A stretch of DNA of 64,000 nucleotides from an uncultured Clostridia bacterium (GCA_947174415.1 CAMWIW010000001.1:117116-181115), one strand, 5' to 3'; counted from the first letter of the stretch, positions 45,755 to 55,264 are shown. The notes: generated by a model from the letters alone, not told the origin. Program-made: numbers and translations.

Positions 45755-46592
45755 TGTTTTTTGATTTTTTGTGAATTAAATTAAAAAATACAAACTTCCT
45801 CAACCATTTAGGCATTATACATACGAAAAATTGTATAAAGTTTGTTTTAAAGTACTGCCCGTATGAAATAAAACCCGTTTTATAGATTTGTTTGCGAGCG
45901 TTTTTGTATTTTTTAAAATACCTAATGCCGCCGCGACGCGCGATCATATCTCTGTTTGTTCTGGCTTTGCATAGAAACTTATCAATATTAACGCACTGAG
46001 CGCCGCTTAAAATCATATCAACCCAAAGCATATCGTCTTCCATTAAAGGACAATGCTTATAGTTTCCCGCAGCGAGAACCTTACTCTTTTTATACATAAC
46101 TGTCATATGGTTAAAGGCACTGCGCTTTTTTTGATATTTAACTATTTCTTCATGAGATAACGGCACTATGCGTTCGGCAATCGGACAATTCTCGTCTGTC
46201 TCAAATTCAATTATCTGCCCGCCGCACAAATCCAAATCCGGATTTTTTTCGAATTCCGCAAGCTGCAATTCAAATCTTTCGGGGACGGCAATATCGTCTG
46301 TGTCCATTCTTGCTATCAGTTCAAAGCTACACTCGGGAACTCCGACAGAAAGAGCAATTCCTAACCCCTTATTCTCTTCCAACTGAATTTCCTTTATAGT
46401 AACGCCGTCGTAGTTTTTATATTTGTCTATAACGTTCTGTAATTCTTCGGAAATCGGACCGTCTTTGACGATTACCCACTCGTTCGCTTTAACGGTCTGA
46501 TTATATACGCTTTCCAAAGCTTTATCGAAAAATTCGGGTTTTTCTTTGTGATATATAGAAAATAACACCGAAAACTGCTGTCTTTCTTCCAT
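45747..46592 (-). CDS. Glycosyltransferase family 2
   Basis: A 281-aa GT-A transferase. VLFSIYHKEKPEFFDKALES, then EWVIVKDGPISEELQ and the metal motif ARMDTDDIAVPERF. The type is close to amylovoran/galactosyl-transferase-like GT2 enzymes. A basic, hydrophobic C-terminal end suggests membrane association. Donor unknown. Confidence 0.88.
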   Translation of the reverse strand: MEERQQFSVLFSIYHKEKPEFFDKALESVYNQTVKANEWVIVKDGPISEELQNVIDKYKNYDGVTIKEIQLEENKGLGIALSVGVPECSFELIARMDTDDIAVPERFELQLAEFEKNPDLDLCGGQIIEFETDENCPIAERIVPLSHEEIVKYQKKRSAFNHMTVMYKKSKVLAAGNYKHCPLMEDDMLWVDMILSGAQCVNIDKFLCKARTNRDMIARRGGIRYFKKYKNARKQIYKTGFISYGQYFKTNFIQFFVCIMPKWLRKFVFFNLIHKKSKNNE

Positions 46593-46593
46593 A

Positions 46594-47283
46594 CTACCTC
46601 TTCAATACGGCGAAGACGGTGCGGAACATAGTTCCGATATCACGCCAAAATCCGTACTTTTTCAGTGATTGTAAATTGTATGCCATTTTTTGGGGGAGCA
46701 CGGTGTTTACGTATACGTCATCTACGCTTTCGGCGTCTTTCAAAAGCTCGTCCTCGTTCCTGAATTGTATACTCGCCTCGCTGGTTACGCCTGCGGGCAG
46801 GAGCAAGGTTGCAAGCATTTCTTCGGAATATCTTTCAACGTATTTCGGCACTTCGGGACGAGTTCCGACAAACGTCATCGTGCCACGCCATACGTCGATA
46901 AGCTGACTGACTTCGTCAAGGCGGCACTTACGGATAAACCTGCCTACACGCGTAATTCTCGCGTCTTGACTTACCGTAACCTGCGAACCGATTTTATCCG
47001 CATTGTTTACCATAGTCCTGAACTTGAATATTCTGAAGGTTTTGCCGTATTGAGTTATTCTTTCCTGTCTGAAAAACACCGGACCTCTGGAATCTATTTT
47101 TATGGCTATTGCAAGAATTAAAAACAGAACACTCAATAAAATCAGCATTATCGAGGAAACGAAAATATCGAAAATTCTTTTCCAAAACAAGCTGAAATTT
47201 TTCTTCCTCAACCTTTCGTAATAAGGCCGCACTGCTTCCGTTTGCATGTTCTGCGGCAATTTTTCCCACTTTTTAACAAGCAT
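46594..47283 (-). CDS. Initiating sugar-phosphate transferase (polyprenyl-phosphate glycosyl-1-phosphate transferase)
   Basis: A 229-aa membrane enzyme of the bacterial sugar transferase family. One hydrophobic re-entrant helix (about 35-62), then GPVFFRQERITQYGKTFRIF, KFRTM and the KCRLDEVSQLIDVWRGTM core. It loads the first sugar phosphate onto undecaprenyl phosphate. It is monotopic and PglC-like in size, which fits the aminotransferase and PglF-type dehydratase in the element. Confidence 0.92.
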   Translation of the reverse strand: MLVKKWEKLPQNMQTEAVRPYYERLRKKNFSLFWKRIFDIFVSSIMLILLSVLFLILAIAIKIDSRGPVFFRQERITQYGKTFRIFKFRTMVNNADKIGSQVTVSQDARITRVGRFIRKCRLDEVSQLIDVWRGTMTFVGTRPEVPKYVERYSEEMLATLLLPAGVTSEASIQFRNEDELLKDAESVDDVYVNTVLPQKMAYNLQSLKKYGFWRDIGTMFRTVFAVLKR

Positions 47284-48485
47284 TATAAATACTCTCTGAC
47301 AACTTCCGTGAAATTACCTATAACAAAATCCACCTCCTCGTCGGTGAGGCAAGTGTGTAACGGTAAGGTAATTTCGTTTTCAAAGTTCATATATGCATTA
47401 GGGTAATTTTTTATATCGAAACCGAGATTTTTATATGCTGTATGCATAGGCAACGGCTTATAGTGCACGTTGCAGGCAATACCTCTTTCAGCCATTTTAG
47501 TTATAATTTCATTGCGCTGACACAACGAAATATCAGGCACGCGGGTGATATAGAGATGACCCGAAGACGAATAAGCTTCCGTAAAGTGCGTAAGAACCTT
47601 TATACCCAACGGTTTAAACGCGGCGTCGTATCTTTCTATAATTTCCTTTCTGCGTTTCAGCATTGCGGGATAACGCTGCATCTGTGCAAGCCCCATCGCG
47701 GCAGCTACGTCCGTCATATTGCACTTGTACCAAGTTCCTATAATATCGTACTCCCATGCGCCGAGCTTAGTCTTTGCGAGTGCGTCCTTCGACTGACCGT
47801 GCAGTGATAAAAGCTGTATTTGACGATATATTTCTTCATTGTCTACGCCTTTAATATCGCGCCAAGTGAGAGCGCCGCCTTCCGCCGTTGTGAAGTTTTT
47901 TACCGCGTGGAAAGAAAAGGCGGAAAAATCCGCAATGCTGCCGACGGGCTTACCGTGCCAAGAAGCGCCGAATGCGTGAGCCGTATCGGCAAGGACGGCT
48001 ACTCTCCCTATTGCTTTTTGGATTTTGTTTGAACCTTTAAACAAGTTTTTCTTGCTTTCTACGATTTTCAAAATTCTGTCGTAATCACAAGGAATGCCTG
48101 CCAAGTCAACGGGAATAACAGCCTTTGTTTTTTCGTTAATCGCACTTTCGAGTTGGTCATAGTCCATTTCGAGCCCGTCTTTTTGCGTATCGACAAGAAC
48201 GATTTTTGCCCCGACGTGGTCTATAACCGACGCCGTAGCAGTATAAGTATAAGCCGAGGTTATAACCTCGTCCCCTTCACCTATTCCGAGTACGCGCAAA
48301 GCCATTTCTGCGCAAGCCGTCTGTGAATTGAGGCAGACGGCGCGGCTTACACCGCAATATGAGGCAACTTTTGTTTCAAGTTCTTTGGTTTTAGGTCCGG
48401 TAGTTATCCAGCCCGACCTTAAAGCCGAAGCAACTTCCTGAATTTCTTTATCCGTTATATCGGGGGGTGAAAACTGTATTTTCAT
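47283..48485 (-). CDS. DegT/DnrJ/EryC1-family sugar aminotransferase
   Basis: PLP-dependent aminotransferase (400 aa). The PLP Lys lies in FSFHAVKNFTTAEGG; the start KIQFSPPDITDKEIQEVASAL and GWITTGPKTKELE are PglE/PseC-like. It would aminate a 4-keto sugar nucleotide made by the CapD/PglF-type enzyme at 50148. First gene of the 16-gene leftward operon. Confidence 0.93.
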   Translation of the reverse strand: MKIQFSPPDITDKEIQEVASALRSGWITTGPKTKELETKVASYCGVSRAVCLNSQTACAEMALRVLGIGEGDEVITSAYTYTATASVIDHVGAKIVLVDTQKDGLEMDYDQLESAINEKTKAVIPVDLAGIPCDYDRILKIVESKKNLFKGSNKIQKAIGRVAVLADTAHAFGASWHGKPVGSIADFSAFSFHAVKNFTTAEGGALTWRDIKGVDNEEIYRQIQLLSLHGQSKDALAKTKLGAWEYDIIGTWYKCNMTDVAAAMGLAQMQRYPAMLKRRKEIIERYDAAFKPLGIKVLTHFTEAYSSSGHLYITRVPDISLCQRNEIITKMAERGIACNVHYKPLPMHTAYKNLGFDIKNYPNAYMNFENEITLPLHTCLTDEEVDFVIGNFTEVVREYL

Positions 48486-48516
48486 AATCTCTTCCGTGAA
48501 CCCGTAATTAATAATA

Positions 48517-48546
48517 ATTATAATATAATTATTCTATCATATGCAA
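48517..48546 (-). promoter_or_regulatory. Promoter of the 16-gene glycan operon
   Basis: Minus strand TTGCAT (48541-48546), 18-bp spacer, TATAAT (48517-48522); about 32 bp before the aminotransferase ATG. Confidence 0.6.
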
Positions 48547-48615
48547 GCATAAAAATCAAGCGTTGTTAAAGGTTTTAATATAAGTATGCGCAATAAATCA
48601 AATGATAATTTCACC

Positions 48616-48644
48616 TTGACTTTTTGTGGCGGTTGAATTATACT
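48616..48644 (+). promoter_or_regulatory. Promoter of the divergent polymerase/ligase gene
   Basis: TTGACT (48616-48621), 17-bp spacer, TATACT (48639-48644), 8 bases before an ATG. Confidence 0.65.
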
Positions 48645-48652
48645 TATCCTGT

Positions 48653-50092
48653 ATGGGCATTTCATTCGAAAAGATAAAACGCTGCAAAGTGTTAGATATA
48701 ATAAAAAAGATAATTTCGTCTAAATTTCTACCGTTTGCGACTGCGGCAGTTCTGCTGTTTTGCTACTATCTCGGCCTAGACATAGTTGCAATGTATTATC
48801 TGGGCATCGTTACGATACTTATACTTTTGCTTCTTGACGATATTACACCGCTCGTATCGCATATATCTTTTATGACTTTGGTCGTGTCTTTAAAAAACAC
48901 CCCTTCCCCCTCGATGGGCGGTTCAGACTATTACGCATCTACCGCAATATTGGCGCAGATAATCATTATAGTTTCACTTATGGTTTGCTCGCTGATATAC
49001 AGGCTTGTTATTTGTTGCTTAAAAAAGAAAATAAAAATCAACCCTATATTTTACGGACTGTGCTTCCTTGCCTTTGCATTCATGCTGAACGGACTTTTCA
49101 GTGAAGAATATACGGTAAAAGATCTCCTCTACGGAGTTGTAATGGCGGCTTGCTTCCTTGTAATATACGTTGCCGTAAAGGACAACGTAAAGACCGATAA
49201 AAACTGCTTTGAACGGATAGCTTTCGGATTTATCGCTTTAAGCGCACTGTTAATCATTGAATTGATAGTAGCGTACGCCACGACTGAAAACCTTTTTGTT
49301 GACGGCGAAATAAATAGGGGCGCGCTGATTTTCGGCTGGGGCGTTTACAACACTTACGGCTTGCTGATTTTGATGTGTATTCCCGCTACGCTTTATCTTG
49401 CAGGAAAAATGAAACACGGTTACTTGTTTACGCTTTATTCACTGTTGATTTTAGCCGCAACTTTCCTTTCTTGCAGCAGACAGGCTATGATAGGCGCATT
49501 GATTATCTATCCGGTAAGTCTTGTTATTCTCCTTGTCAAAGGTAAATACAGAATTCCGAATTTATGTATTACAGCTGCAGCGGTGGTTGCCGGTATCGTT
49601 CTTATTTGTATTTTCAGAGAAAAATTCGTAACCGCGTTTAAAACGATTTTCGATAACGTCGTCGTAAACGGAGAATTAAACGGAAGCGGGCGTTGGCGAA
49701 TTTGGAAAGAGGCTTTTAAATATTTTAACTCTTCTCCACTGTTCGGGTCAGGCTTCTACGTGGACTACAATTACGACGGTTCTGCCGGTGTAACGTTTAT
49801 TCCTATGATGTGCCATAACACGGTATTGCAATTGTTGGCGTCTTGCGGCGCTGTGGGATTAATAGCGTATTTAATTCACAGGGTACAGACGGTTATTTCT
49901 TTTTGTAAAAACGTAACGATTGAGCGCACTTTTATCGCTTTGACGATTCTTCCCATTCTTCTCTTATCGCTGTTGGACGTTCATATTTTTATTATCTTCC
50001 CTACGGTTATTTACAGTTGCCTTTTGGCAGTGCTTATAAAATCCGAAGAAAAGACGCCCGAAGACGCAGGCGAAGTTAAAGACACGAAATAA
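48653..50092 (+). CDS. O-antigen ligase/polymerase family protein (Wzy_C)
   Basis: Polytopic membrane protein (about 480 aa, some 11 hydrophobic segments) with the Wzy_C signature region GRWRIWKEAFKYFNSSPLFG followed by GFYVDYNY and the HNTVLQLLASCGAVGL segment. It would polymerise repeat units or ligate the finished glycan. The open frame extends to a GTG at 48626, but that lies upstream of the -10 box; ATG 48653 (leaderless) or GTG 48689 are the realistic starts. It is the only plus-strand gene of the element. Confidence 0.85.
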   Translation: MGISFEKIKRCKVLDIIKKIISSKFLPFATAAVLLFCYYLGLDIVAMYYLGIVTILILLLLDDITPLVSHISFMTLVVSLKNTPSPSMGGSDYYASTAILAQIIIIVSLMVCSLIYRLVICCLKKKIKINPIFYGLCFLAFAFMLNGLFSEEYTVKDLLYGVVMAACFLVIYVAVKDNVKTDKNCFERIAFGFIALSALLIIELIVAYATTENLFVDGEINRGALIFGWGVYNTYGLLILMCIPATLYLAGKMKHGYLFTLYSLLILAATFLSCSRQAMIGALIIYPVSLVILLVKGKYRIPNLCITAAAVVAGIVLICIFREKFVTAFKTIFDNVVVNGELNGSGRWRIWKEAFKYFNSSPLFGSGFYVDYNYDGSAGVTFIPMMCHNTVLQLLASCGAVGLIAYLIHRVQTVISFCKNVTIERTFIALTILPILLLSLLDVHIFIIFPTVIYSCLLAVLIKSEEKTPEDAGEVKDTK

Positions 50093-50106
50093 ATTATAAA
50101 TTGCAT

Positions 50107-50147
50107 AACAAAACGGCTTTCGCAAACTGCGAAAGCCGTTTTGTTAG
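50107..50147. terminator. Bidirectional terminator between the ligase gene and the CapD-type gene
   Basis: An 18-bp perfect stem (AACAAAACGGCTTTCGCA and complement) with a 3-nt loop between convergent genes. Confidence 0.9.
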
Positions 50148-51977
50148 TTAGTTTTGAGGTTTATAAGTTGTTACGAGCTGTGCAACGAGGTTTTTCATAT
50201 CGGGCGTTTCGTCATAAGCCGCTTTTTTGAGTTTGTCGAGCGTCGCCCACAGATGCTCTTCGTCAAGCTCGATAGGATTAGCTATATTGATTAAACCGTT
50301 GGGGGTCTTTTGCATACCCTCCTCGTCCATTAATCTTTCTTCATAAAGCTTTTCGCCGGGGCGTAAACCCGTGCATTTTATCTCGATGTCCACGTCAGGT
50401 TCAAGCCCTGAAAGCTTTATAAGATTATATGCTAAATCGTAGATTTTTACGGGTTCGCCCATATCGAGGACGAAAATTTGTCCGCCTTGAGCGTAAGCGC
50501 CTGCCTGCAAAACGAGGGAAACCGCCTCAGGTATTGTCATAAAGTATCTGATTATGTCCTTATGCGTTACCGTTACAGGTCCGCCCTCAGCTATCTGCTT
50601 TTCGAAAAGAGGAATAACCGAACCGTTAGAACCGAGAACGTTACCGAACCTGACGGCAACGAACTTAGTCTGTTTACTGTGCTTTCCTATGGTTTGGATA
50701 ATCATTTCACAGATACGTTTGGTCGCGCCCATTACGTTGGTGGGATTGACGGCTTTATCGGTGGAAATTTGTACGAACACCTTAGAACCGAATTTGTCTG
50801 CGCAACGCGCCATATTCAAAGTGCCGAAGACGTTGTTTTTAACCGCCTCGTTGGGGCTTGTTTCCATTAACGGAACGTGTTTATGCGCTGCGGCGTTAAA
50901 CACTATTTCGGGCGAGTATTTTTTAAATACGTCCTCCATTTTACCGACGTCCCTCACGCTCGCAATCAGCGTAAGAAGATTTAACTCGGGGTGGCGGCGT
51001 TTAAGCTCCTGCTCTATATCGTATGCGTTATTTTCGTAAATATCGAGGATTATAAGCTGTCTCGGAGAATGGGTCGCTATTTGGCGACAAAGCTCACTGC
51101 CTATCGAGCCGCCTCCGCCTGTAACCAACACGACGCGGTCTTCAATATAGCCCATAATTTCGTCGAGATTGACTTTTATCTGGTCTCTGCCCAAAAGGTC
51201 GGAAATCTGAACCTCTCTTAAAGCGGTTACGCTTGCGTCGCCGTTAACTATCTGATAGATACCGGGAAGAGTTTTTACCTTACAGCTTGTATTTTCGCAG
51301 ATACCGTAAATGCGCTTTATATCAGCCTTGGGAACGGACGGCATTGCTATTAATATTTCGTCGATGCCGTATTTTTCAACGAATTCGGGGATACGCTCAG
51401 TACCGCCTACTATTTTTACGTTGTATATGTTTTTGCCTATTTTATTCGGGTCGTCGTCGATTACGCAGACAGGGTGATAAGTTATTTTGTCGGTTGTAAG
51501 TATTTCCCTTATAAGCATAGTACCGGCATTGCCGCCGCCGACTATCATTGCCCTGACTTTACTTTTATTCTTCCTTGAAACGGAATATTTTACGGCAACG
51601 TAGAGTCGCTTCGAAAACCTTATAAGCAGCACGAAAACCGTCAATAAAATCGCGTAAGCGCCGCAGACGCGGATATCAATCAGATTAAAAATAAACGAAA
51701 AACCGATATTAGCGGCAAATATACACGCGACCGCACCCACCGTTTTAAGCGTGTCAACTATGCCTACCGACGTAAATACGATAAAGTATAGTCTGAACAG
51801 AGCAAAGAATAAGTATCCGATTAAGAGATTTAACAGATACCAATACAGCAGGTCAAGACAAAAATCAACCGCACTGTTCGCAATTAAAAGCGACAGCAGA
51901 ACAGACAGCGTTATTGCGGCGAAATCGCAGGCGGCGATAATGCCTATTTCTTTAATTTTCTTATATTTGTTTTTCAT
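50148..51977 (-). CDS. CapD/PglF-type NDP-sugar 4,6-dehydratase, membrane-anchored
   Basis: A 609-aa protein: four N-terminal membrane helices (about 10-120), a first Rossmann-like domain (AMIVGGGNAGTMLIREIL), then the SDR catalytic domain (VVLVTGGGGSIGSELCRQI, FNAAAHKHVPLMETS, ISTDKAVNPTNVMGATKR). Full-length members convert UDP-GlcNAc to a UDP-4-keto-6-deoxy sugar. With the DegT aminotransferase and the initiating transferase this predicts an amino-dideoxyhexose as first sugar of the glycan. Downstream of glmS by about 30 bp. Confidence 0.93.
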   Translation of the reverse strand: MKNKYKKIKEIGIIAACDFAAITLSVLLSLLIANSAVDFCLDLLYWYLLNLLIGYLFFALFRLYFIVFTSVGIVDTLKTVGAVACIFAANIGFSFIFNLIDIRVCGAYAILLTVFVLLIRFSKRLYVAVKYSVSRKNKSKVRAMIVGGGNAGTMLIREILTTDKITYHPVCVIDDDPNKIGKNIYNVKIVGGTERIPEFVEKYGIDEILIAMPSVPKADIKRIYGICENTSCKVKTLPGIYQIVNGDASVTALREVQISDLLGRDQIKVNLDEIMGYIEDRVVLVTGGGGSIGSELCRQIATHSPRQLIILDIYENNAYDIEQELKRRHPELNLLTLIASVRDVGKMEDVFKKYSPEIVFNAAAHKHVPLMETSPNEAVKNNVFGTLNMARCADKFGSKVFVQISTDKAVNPTNVMGATKRICEMIIQTIGKHSKQTKFVAVRFGNVLGSNGSVIPLFEKQIAEGGPVTVTHKDIIRYFMTIPEAVSLVLQAGAYAQGGQIFVLDMGEPVKIYDLAYNLIKLSGLEPDVDIEIKCTGLRPGEKLYEERLMDEEGMQKTPNGLINIANPIELDEEHLWATLDKLKKAAYDETPDMKNLVAQLVTTYKPQN

Positions 51978-52008
51978 TGATTTTTTCCGATTTTTTGTAA
52001 ATTTATTT

Positions 52009-53838
52009 TTATTCGACGGTTACGCTCTTTGCCAAATTTCTCGGCTTGTCCACGTCGTTACCCCTCAAAACGCTGAGATAGTACGCGAAGAACTGCAACG
52101 GAATTACCGCAAGGCTTGCCGCAAACCGCTCGTCGGTTTCGGGTATACGCAATACAAAGTCAAGCCCTTTTTCCGGAAGGGTAATTCCCTCCGACGCAAC
52201 CGCAGCTATCAAAGCTCCGCGGCTTGCCGTTTCAACTAAATTGCTAAGCGTTTTTTCTGCAAGCTTTTTTTGAGTTAAGACACCGAAAACGAGCGTCCCG
52301 TTTTCGATAAGGCTAATCGTACCGTGTTTAAGTTCGCCAGCAGCGTAAGCCTCGGAATGGATATAACTTATTTCTTTAAGTTTCAGGCTTCCCTCTACGC
52401 TTACCGCATAGTCAACGCCCCTTCCGATAAAAAAGACGTCCTTTTTATCCATAGTTTTTGCGGCGAACTTTTGAATTTGTTCCTTTTGGGACAATAAAAG
52501 CTCCAACTTTTCGGGAAGAGCGCTCAGCTCTTTAAGAAGCTTTGAATATTCGTTATCTTCAATAGTTTTGCGGATTTTTGCTAATTTTAATGCAAAAGTA
52601 TAGCCCGCAACAAGCTGTGCGCTGTACGCCTTAGTCGTAGCAACCGAAATCTCCGGTCCTGCCTTAGTGTAGAAAACGTAGTCGGCTTCGCGCGCAATTG
52701 ACGAGCCTACGACGTTAACTATTGCAAGCGTTTTAAGCCCCGCTTCCTTTGCCGCCCTTACCGCCGCAAGAGTATCCGCGGTTTCGCCGCTTTGGCTTAT
52801 TGCGATAACGAGTTCGCCGTTTACAACGGGGTTACGGTATCTGAATTCGGAGGCAAGCTCTACCCGTACGGGCACGCGCGCCAAATCTTCGGTTACGTAC
52901 TGCATAACCAAACCGACGTGATAAGCCGAGCCGCACCCGACAATTATAAGTCCGTTTATTTTTTTGAAATCTTTATCTGAAAGCCCCACTTCTGAAAAAC
53001 CGAGGTTTCCGTTCTGATAAATATAATTTACAGTATCTTTTACGACTTTGGGCTGTTCGTGAATTTCTTTGAGCATAAAATGCTCGAATCCGCCCTTTTC
53101 GGCCGCTTCGGCATCCCACGTGATTTTGACAATTTCTTTTTCGACTTCTTCCCTGTCAAGATTAAAGAAGGTAACCCCGCCCCTTTCAAGGCGAGCTATC
53201 TGAAGATTGTCAACGTAGTAAACGCTTTTGGTATATTTTAAAATTGCGGGAACGTCCGAAGCAAGGTACGCCGCGCCGCCCGCAACTCCGATTATCATCG
53301 GGCTATCCTTGCGGATTGCAAAAACGGTTTCCGGGAAGTCCTTATATATAACCGCCAAAGCGTACGAACCGCGCACCCTTAACGCGAATTCGGATATAGC
53401 CCTTAAAGGGTCTCCGTACTTTTTGTAATAGTAGTCCACGAGCTTCGTGGCGACTTCCGTGTCCGTTTGTGAATAGAATTTATATCCGCGCTTTATAAGC
53501 TTTTCTTTAAGTTCGGCGTAATTTTCAATTATTCCGTTGTGAACGGCCGCAATGGTCTTTTCGTCGTTGCAATGGGGGTGAGCGTTGTTTTCACTCGGCT
53601 CGCCGTGAGTCGCCCAACGGGTATGACCTATGCCGCAAGTACCTTTCACCGCCTTGCCGCCGTCCGTCATTTCGTACAGAACCTTTAATCTGCCCTTTGC
53701 CTTTACGATGTCGATATCACCCGCGTTCAAAAGGGCAATACCCGCGGAATCGTAACCTCTGTATTCTAATTTTTTAAGCCCGTCAAGGAGAATGGGCGCT
53801 GCTTGTTCTTTACCTATATAACCGACGATACCGCACAT
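52009..53838 (-). CDS. glmS: Glutamine-fructose-6-phosphate aminotransferase
   Basis: Makes glucosamine 6-phosphate (609 aa). The N-terminal glutaminase has the nucleophile Cys2 (MCGIVGYIG) and HTRWATHGEP; two SIS domains follow (VGCGSAYHVGL, AISQSGETADTL), and the end is PRNLAKSVTVE. Complete. I see no glmS ribozyme upstream: only about 10 bp separate it from glmM. Remarkable for lying inside an apparently excisable element; the host probably has another copy. Confidence 0.97.
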   Translation of the reverse strand: MCGIVGYIGKEQAAPILLDGLKKLEYRGYDSAGIALLNAGDIDIVKAKGRLKVLYEMTDGGKAVKGTCGIGHTRWATHGEPSENNAHPHCNDEKTIAAVHNGIIENYAELKEKLIKRGYKFYSQTDTEVATKLVDYYYKKYGDPLRAISEFALRVRGSYALAVIYKDFPETVFAIRKDSPMIIGVAGGAAYLASDVPAILKYTKSVYYVDNLQIARLERGGVTFFNLDREEVEKEIVKITWDAEAAEKGGFEHFMLKEIHEQPKVVKDTVNYIYQNGNLGFSEVGLSDKDFKKINGLIIVGCGSAYHVGLVMQYVTEDLARVPVRVELASEFRYRNPVVNGELVIAISQSGETADTLAAVRAAKEAGLKTLAIVNVVGSSIAREADYVFYTKAGPEISVATTKAYSAQLVAGYTFALKLAKIRKTIEDNEYSKLLKELSALPEKLELLLSQKEQIQKFAAKTMDKKDVFFIGRGVDYAVSVEGSLKLKEISYIHSEAYAAGELKHGTISLIENGTLVFGVLTQKKLAEKTLSNLVETASRGALIAAVASEGITLPEKGLDFVLRIPETDERFAASLAVIPLQFFAYYLSVLRGNDVDKPRNLAKSVTVE

Positions 53839-53847
53839 ACCTTGTCC

Positions 53848-55236
53848 TCAATTCCGAGTATAGCCTTTTTCTCTCATAACGGAAATTATTTCTTCTGTGA
53901 AAGTTTTGCAGGTTTCCTTGCTTTCCGCCTCTACCATCACTCTTATAACGGGCTCTGTGCCCGAAGGTCTAACGAGAATTCTCCCTACACCCTCTAACTT
54001 CTTTTCCGCTTTTTTGACTGCGGCGGAAACGGCTTTGTCGTTCAAAACCTTTTCTTTATCGTCAACTCGGACGTTTACAAGCTCCTGCGGATAGAACTTA
54101 ACGGGTTCGGAAAGCTTCGAAAGGGGTAACTTCTTTGCCATAATAACTTCCATTATCTTTAAGCTCGTAAGTATTCCGTCTCCCGTCGTCGCGTACTTCG
54201 AAAAGATTATATGACCCGACTGCTCTCCACCGAGCCTGTTACCGTGCGCGGACATATACTCGTAAACGTATCTGTCGCCAACCGCCGTCTTCTCGTAATT
54301 TATACCAACCTCGTCCAAAGCCTTGAAAAAGCCAAAATTAGACATGACGGTAGCAACTACCGTATTGCCCAAAAGTTTACCGCGCTCTTTCATATATAGC
54401 CCGTAAATATACAGGATATGGTCGCCTGTAACAACGTTACCCTTTTCGTCAACGCAAAGACATCTGTCAGCGTCGCCGTCGTAGGCAAAGCCTACGTCAA
54501 GGTTATTGTCTTTAACAAGCTTCTGCAAGCCCTCGATATGAGTAGAGCCTGCGTTCTCGTTAATATTAAATCCGTCGGGCTGAGCGTTTATAACGTAAGT
54601 AGTTGCTCCGAGAGCCTCAAAAACGGACTTTGCAATATTCCAAGCACTGCCGTTTGCGCAATCGAGACCGACTCTCATTCCGCGGAAAGAATACATTCCG
54701 AGGGAAATCAAATATCCGATATAACGGTTTCTGCCCGAAGAAAAATCGACCGTTTTGCCTATTTTCTCCCTTGTAGCGTAAGGAAGCGTTTCCCACTTCT
54801 TTCCGAAAATTTCGAGTTTGCCGTCGAGAAAATCTTCAATAAGAGAAACCGTGTCCTCGTCCATTTTCTCGCCGTGGGAATTTAGAAGCTTAATACCGTT
54901 GTCGTAATAAGGGTTGTGGCTTGCGGAAATCATTATTCCGCAGTCGAACCCGTCCACCCTTGCGATATACGCAACCGACGGCGTTGTGGTAACGTGAAGC
55001 ATATATGCGTCCGCTCCGGACGCAGTAAGCCCAGCAACGAGAGTATACTCGAACATATAGCTCGACCTTCTCGTGTCTTTACCGATAACGACTTGGGGGG
55101 CGGAATTATCGCCTTTTTGTCTTTTAAGCTCCCCGTAATACCAGCCGAGAAATCTCCCGACTTTATATGCGTGGTCGGCGGTAAGCGTAGCGTTTGCCTC
55201 CCCTCTGAAACCGTCCGTACCGAAATATCTGCCCAT
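53848..55236 (-). CDS. glmM: Phosphoglucosamine mutase
   Basis: Converts GlcN-6-P to GlcN-1-P (462 aa). N-terminal RYFGTDGFRGEAN, phosphoserine loop ISASHNPYYDNG (about S106), metal loop DGDADR and sugar loop GGEQSGHI. The ATG at 55236 with AAGGAGAA was chosen over a longer frame to 55323 because it starts exactly at the family N-terminus. Between the hexapeptide transferase gene and glmS. Confidence 0.93.
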   Translation of the reverse strand: MGRYFGTDGFRGEANATLTADHAYKVGRFLGWYYGELKRQKGDNSAPQVVIGKDTRRSSYMFEYTLVAGLTASGADAYMLHVTTTPSVAYIARVDGFDCGIMISASHNPYYDNGIKLLNSHGEKMDEDTVSLIEDFLDGKLEIFGKKWETLPYATREKIGKTVDFSSGRNRYIGYLISLGMYSFRGMRVGLDCANGSAWNIAKSVFEALGATTYVINAQPDGFNINENAGSTHIEGLQKLVKDNNLDVGFAYDGDADRCLCVDEKGNVVTGDHILYIYGLYMKERGKLLGNTVVATVMSNFGFFKALDEVGINYEKTAVGDRYVYEYMSAHGNRLGGEQSGHIIFSKYATTGDGILTSLKIMEVIMAKKLPLSKLSEPVKFYPQELVNVRVDDKEKVLNDKAVSAAVKKAEKKLEGVGRILVRPSGTEPVIRVMVEAESKETCKTFTEEIISVMREKGYTRN

Positions 55237-55264
55237 AATTCTCCTTTTCTTAGGTAATGCAAAC

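Noticed and set aside
33080..48485. Gram-negative LPS O-antigen locus, implying a Gram-negative host
   Set aside because: Flanking spoVA genes, yunB, T-box, long SRP RNA and promoter style are those of a spore-forming Bacillota; heptose and rhamnose pathways also occur in Gram-positive surface glycans.
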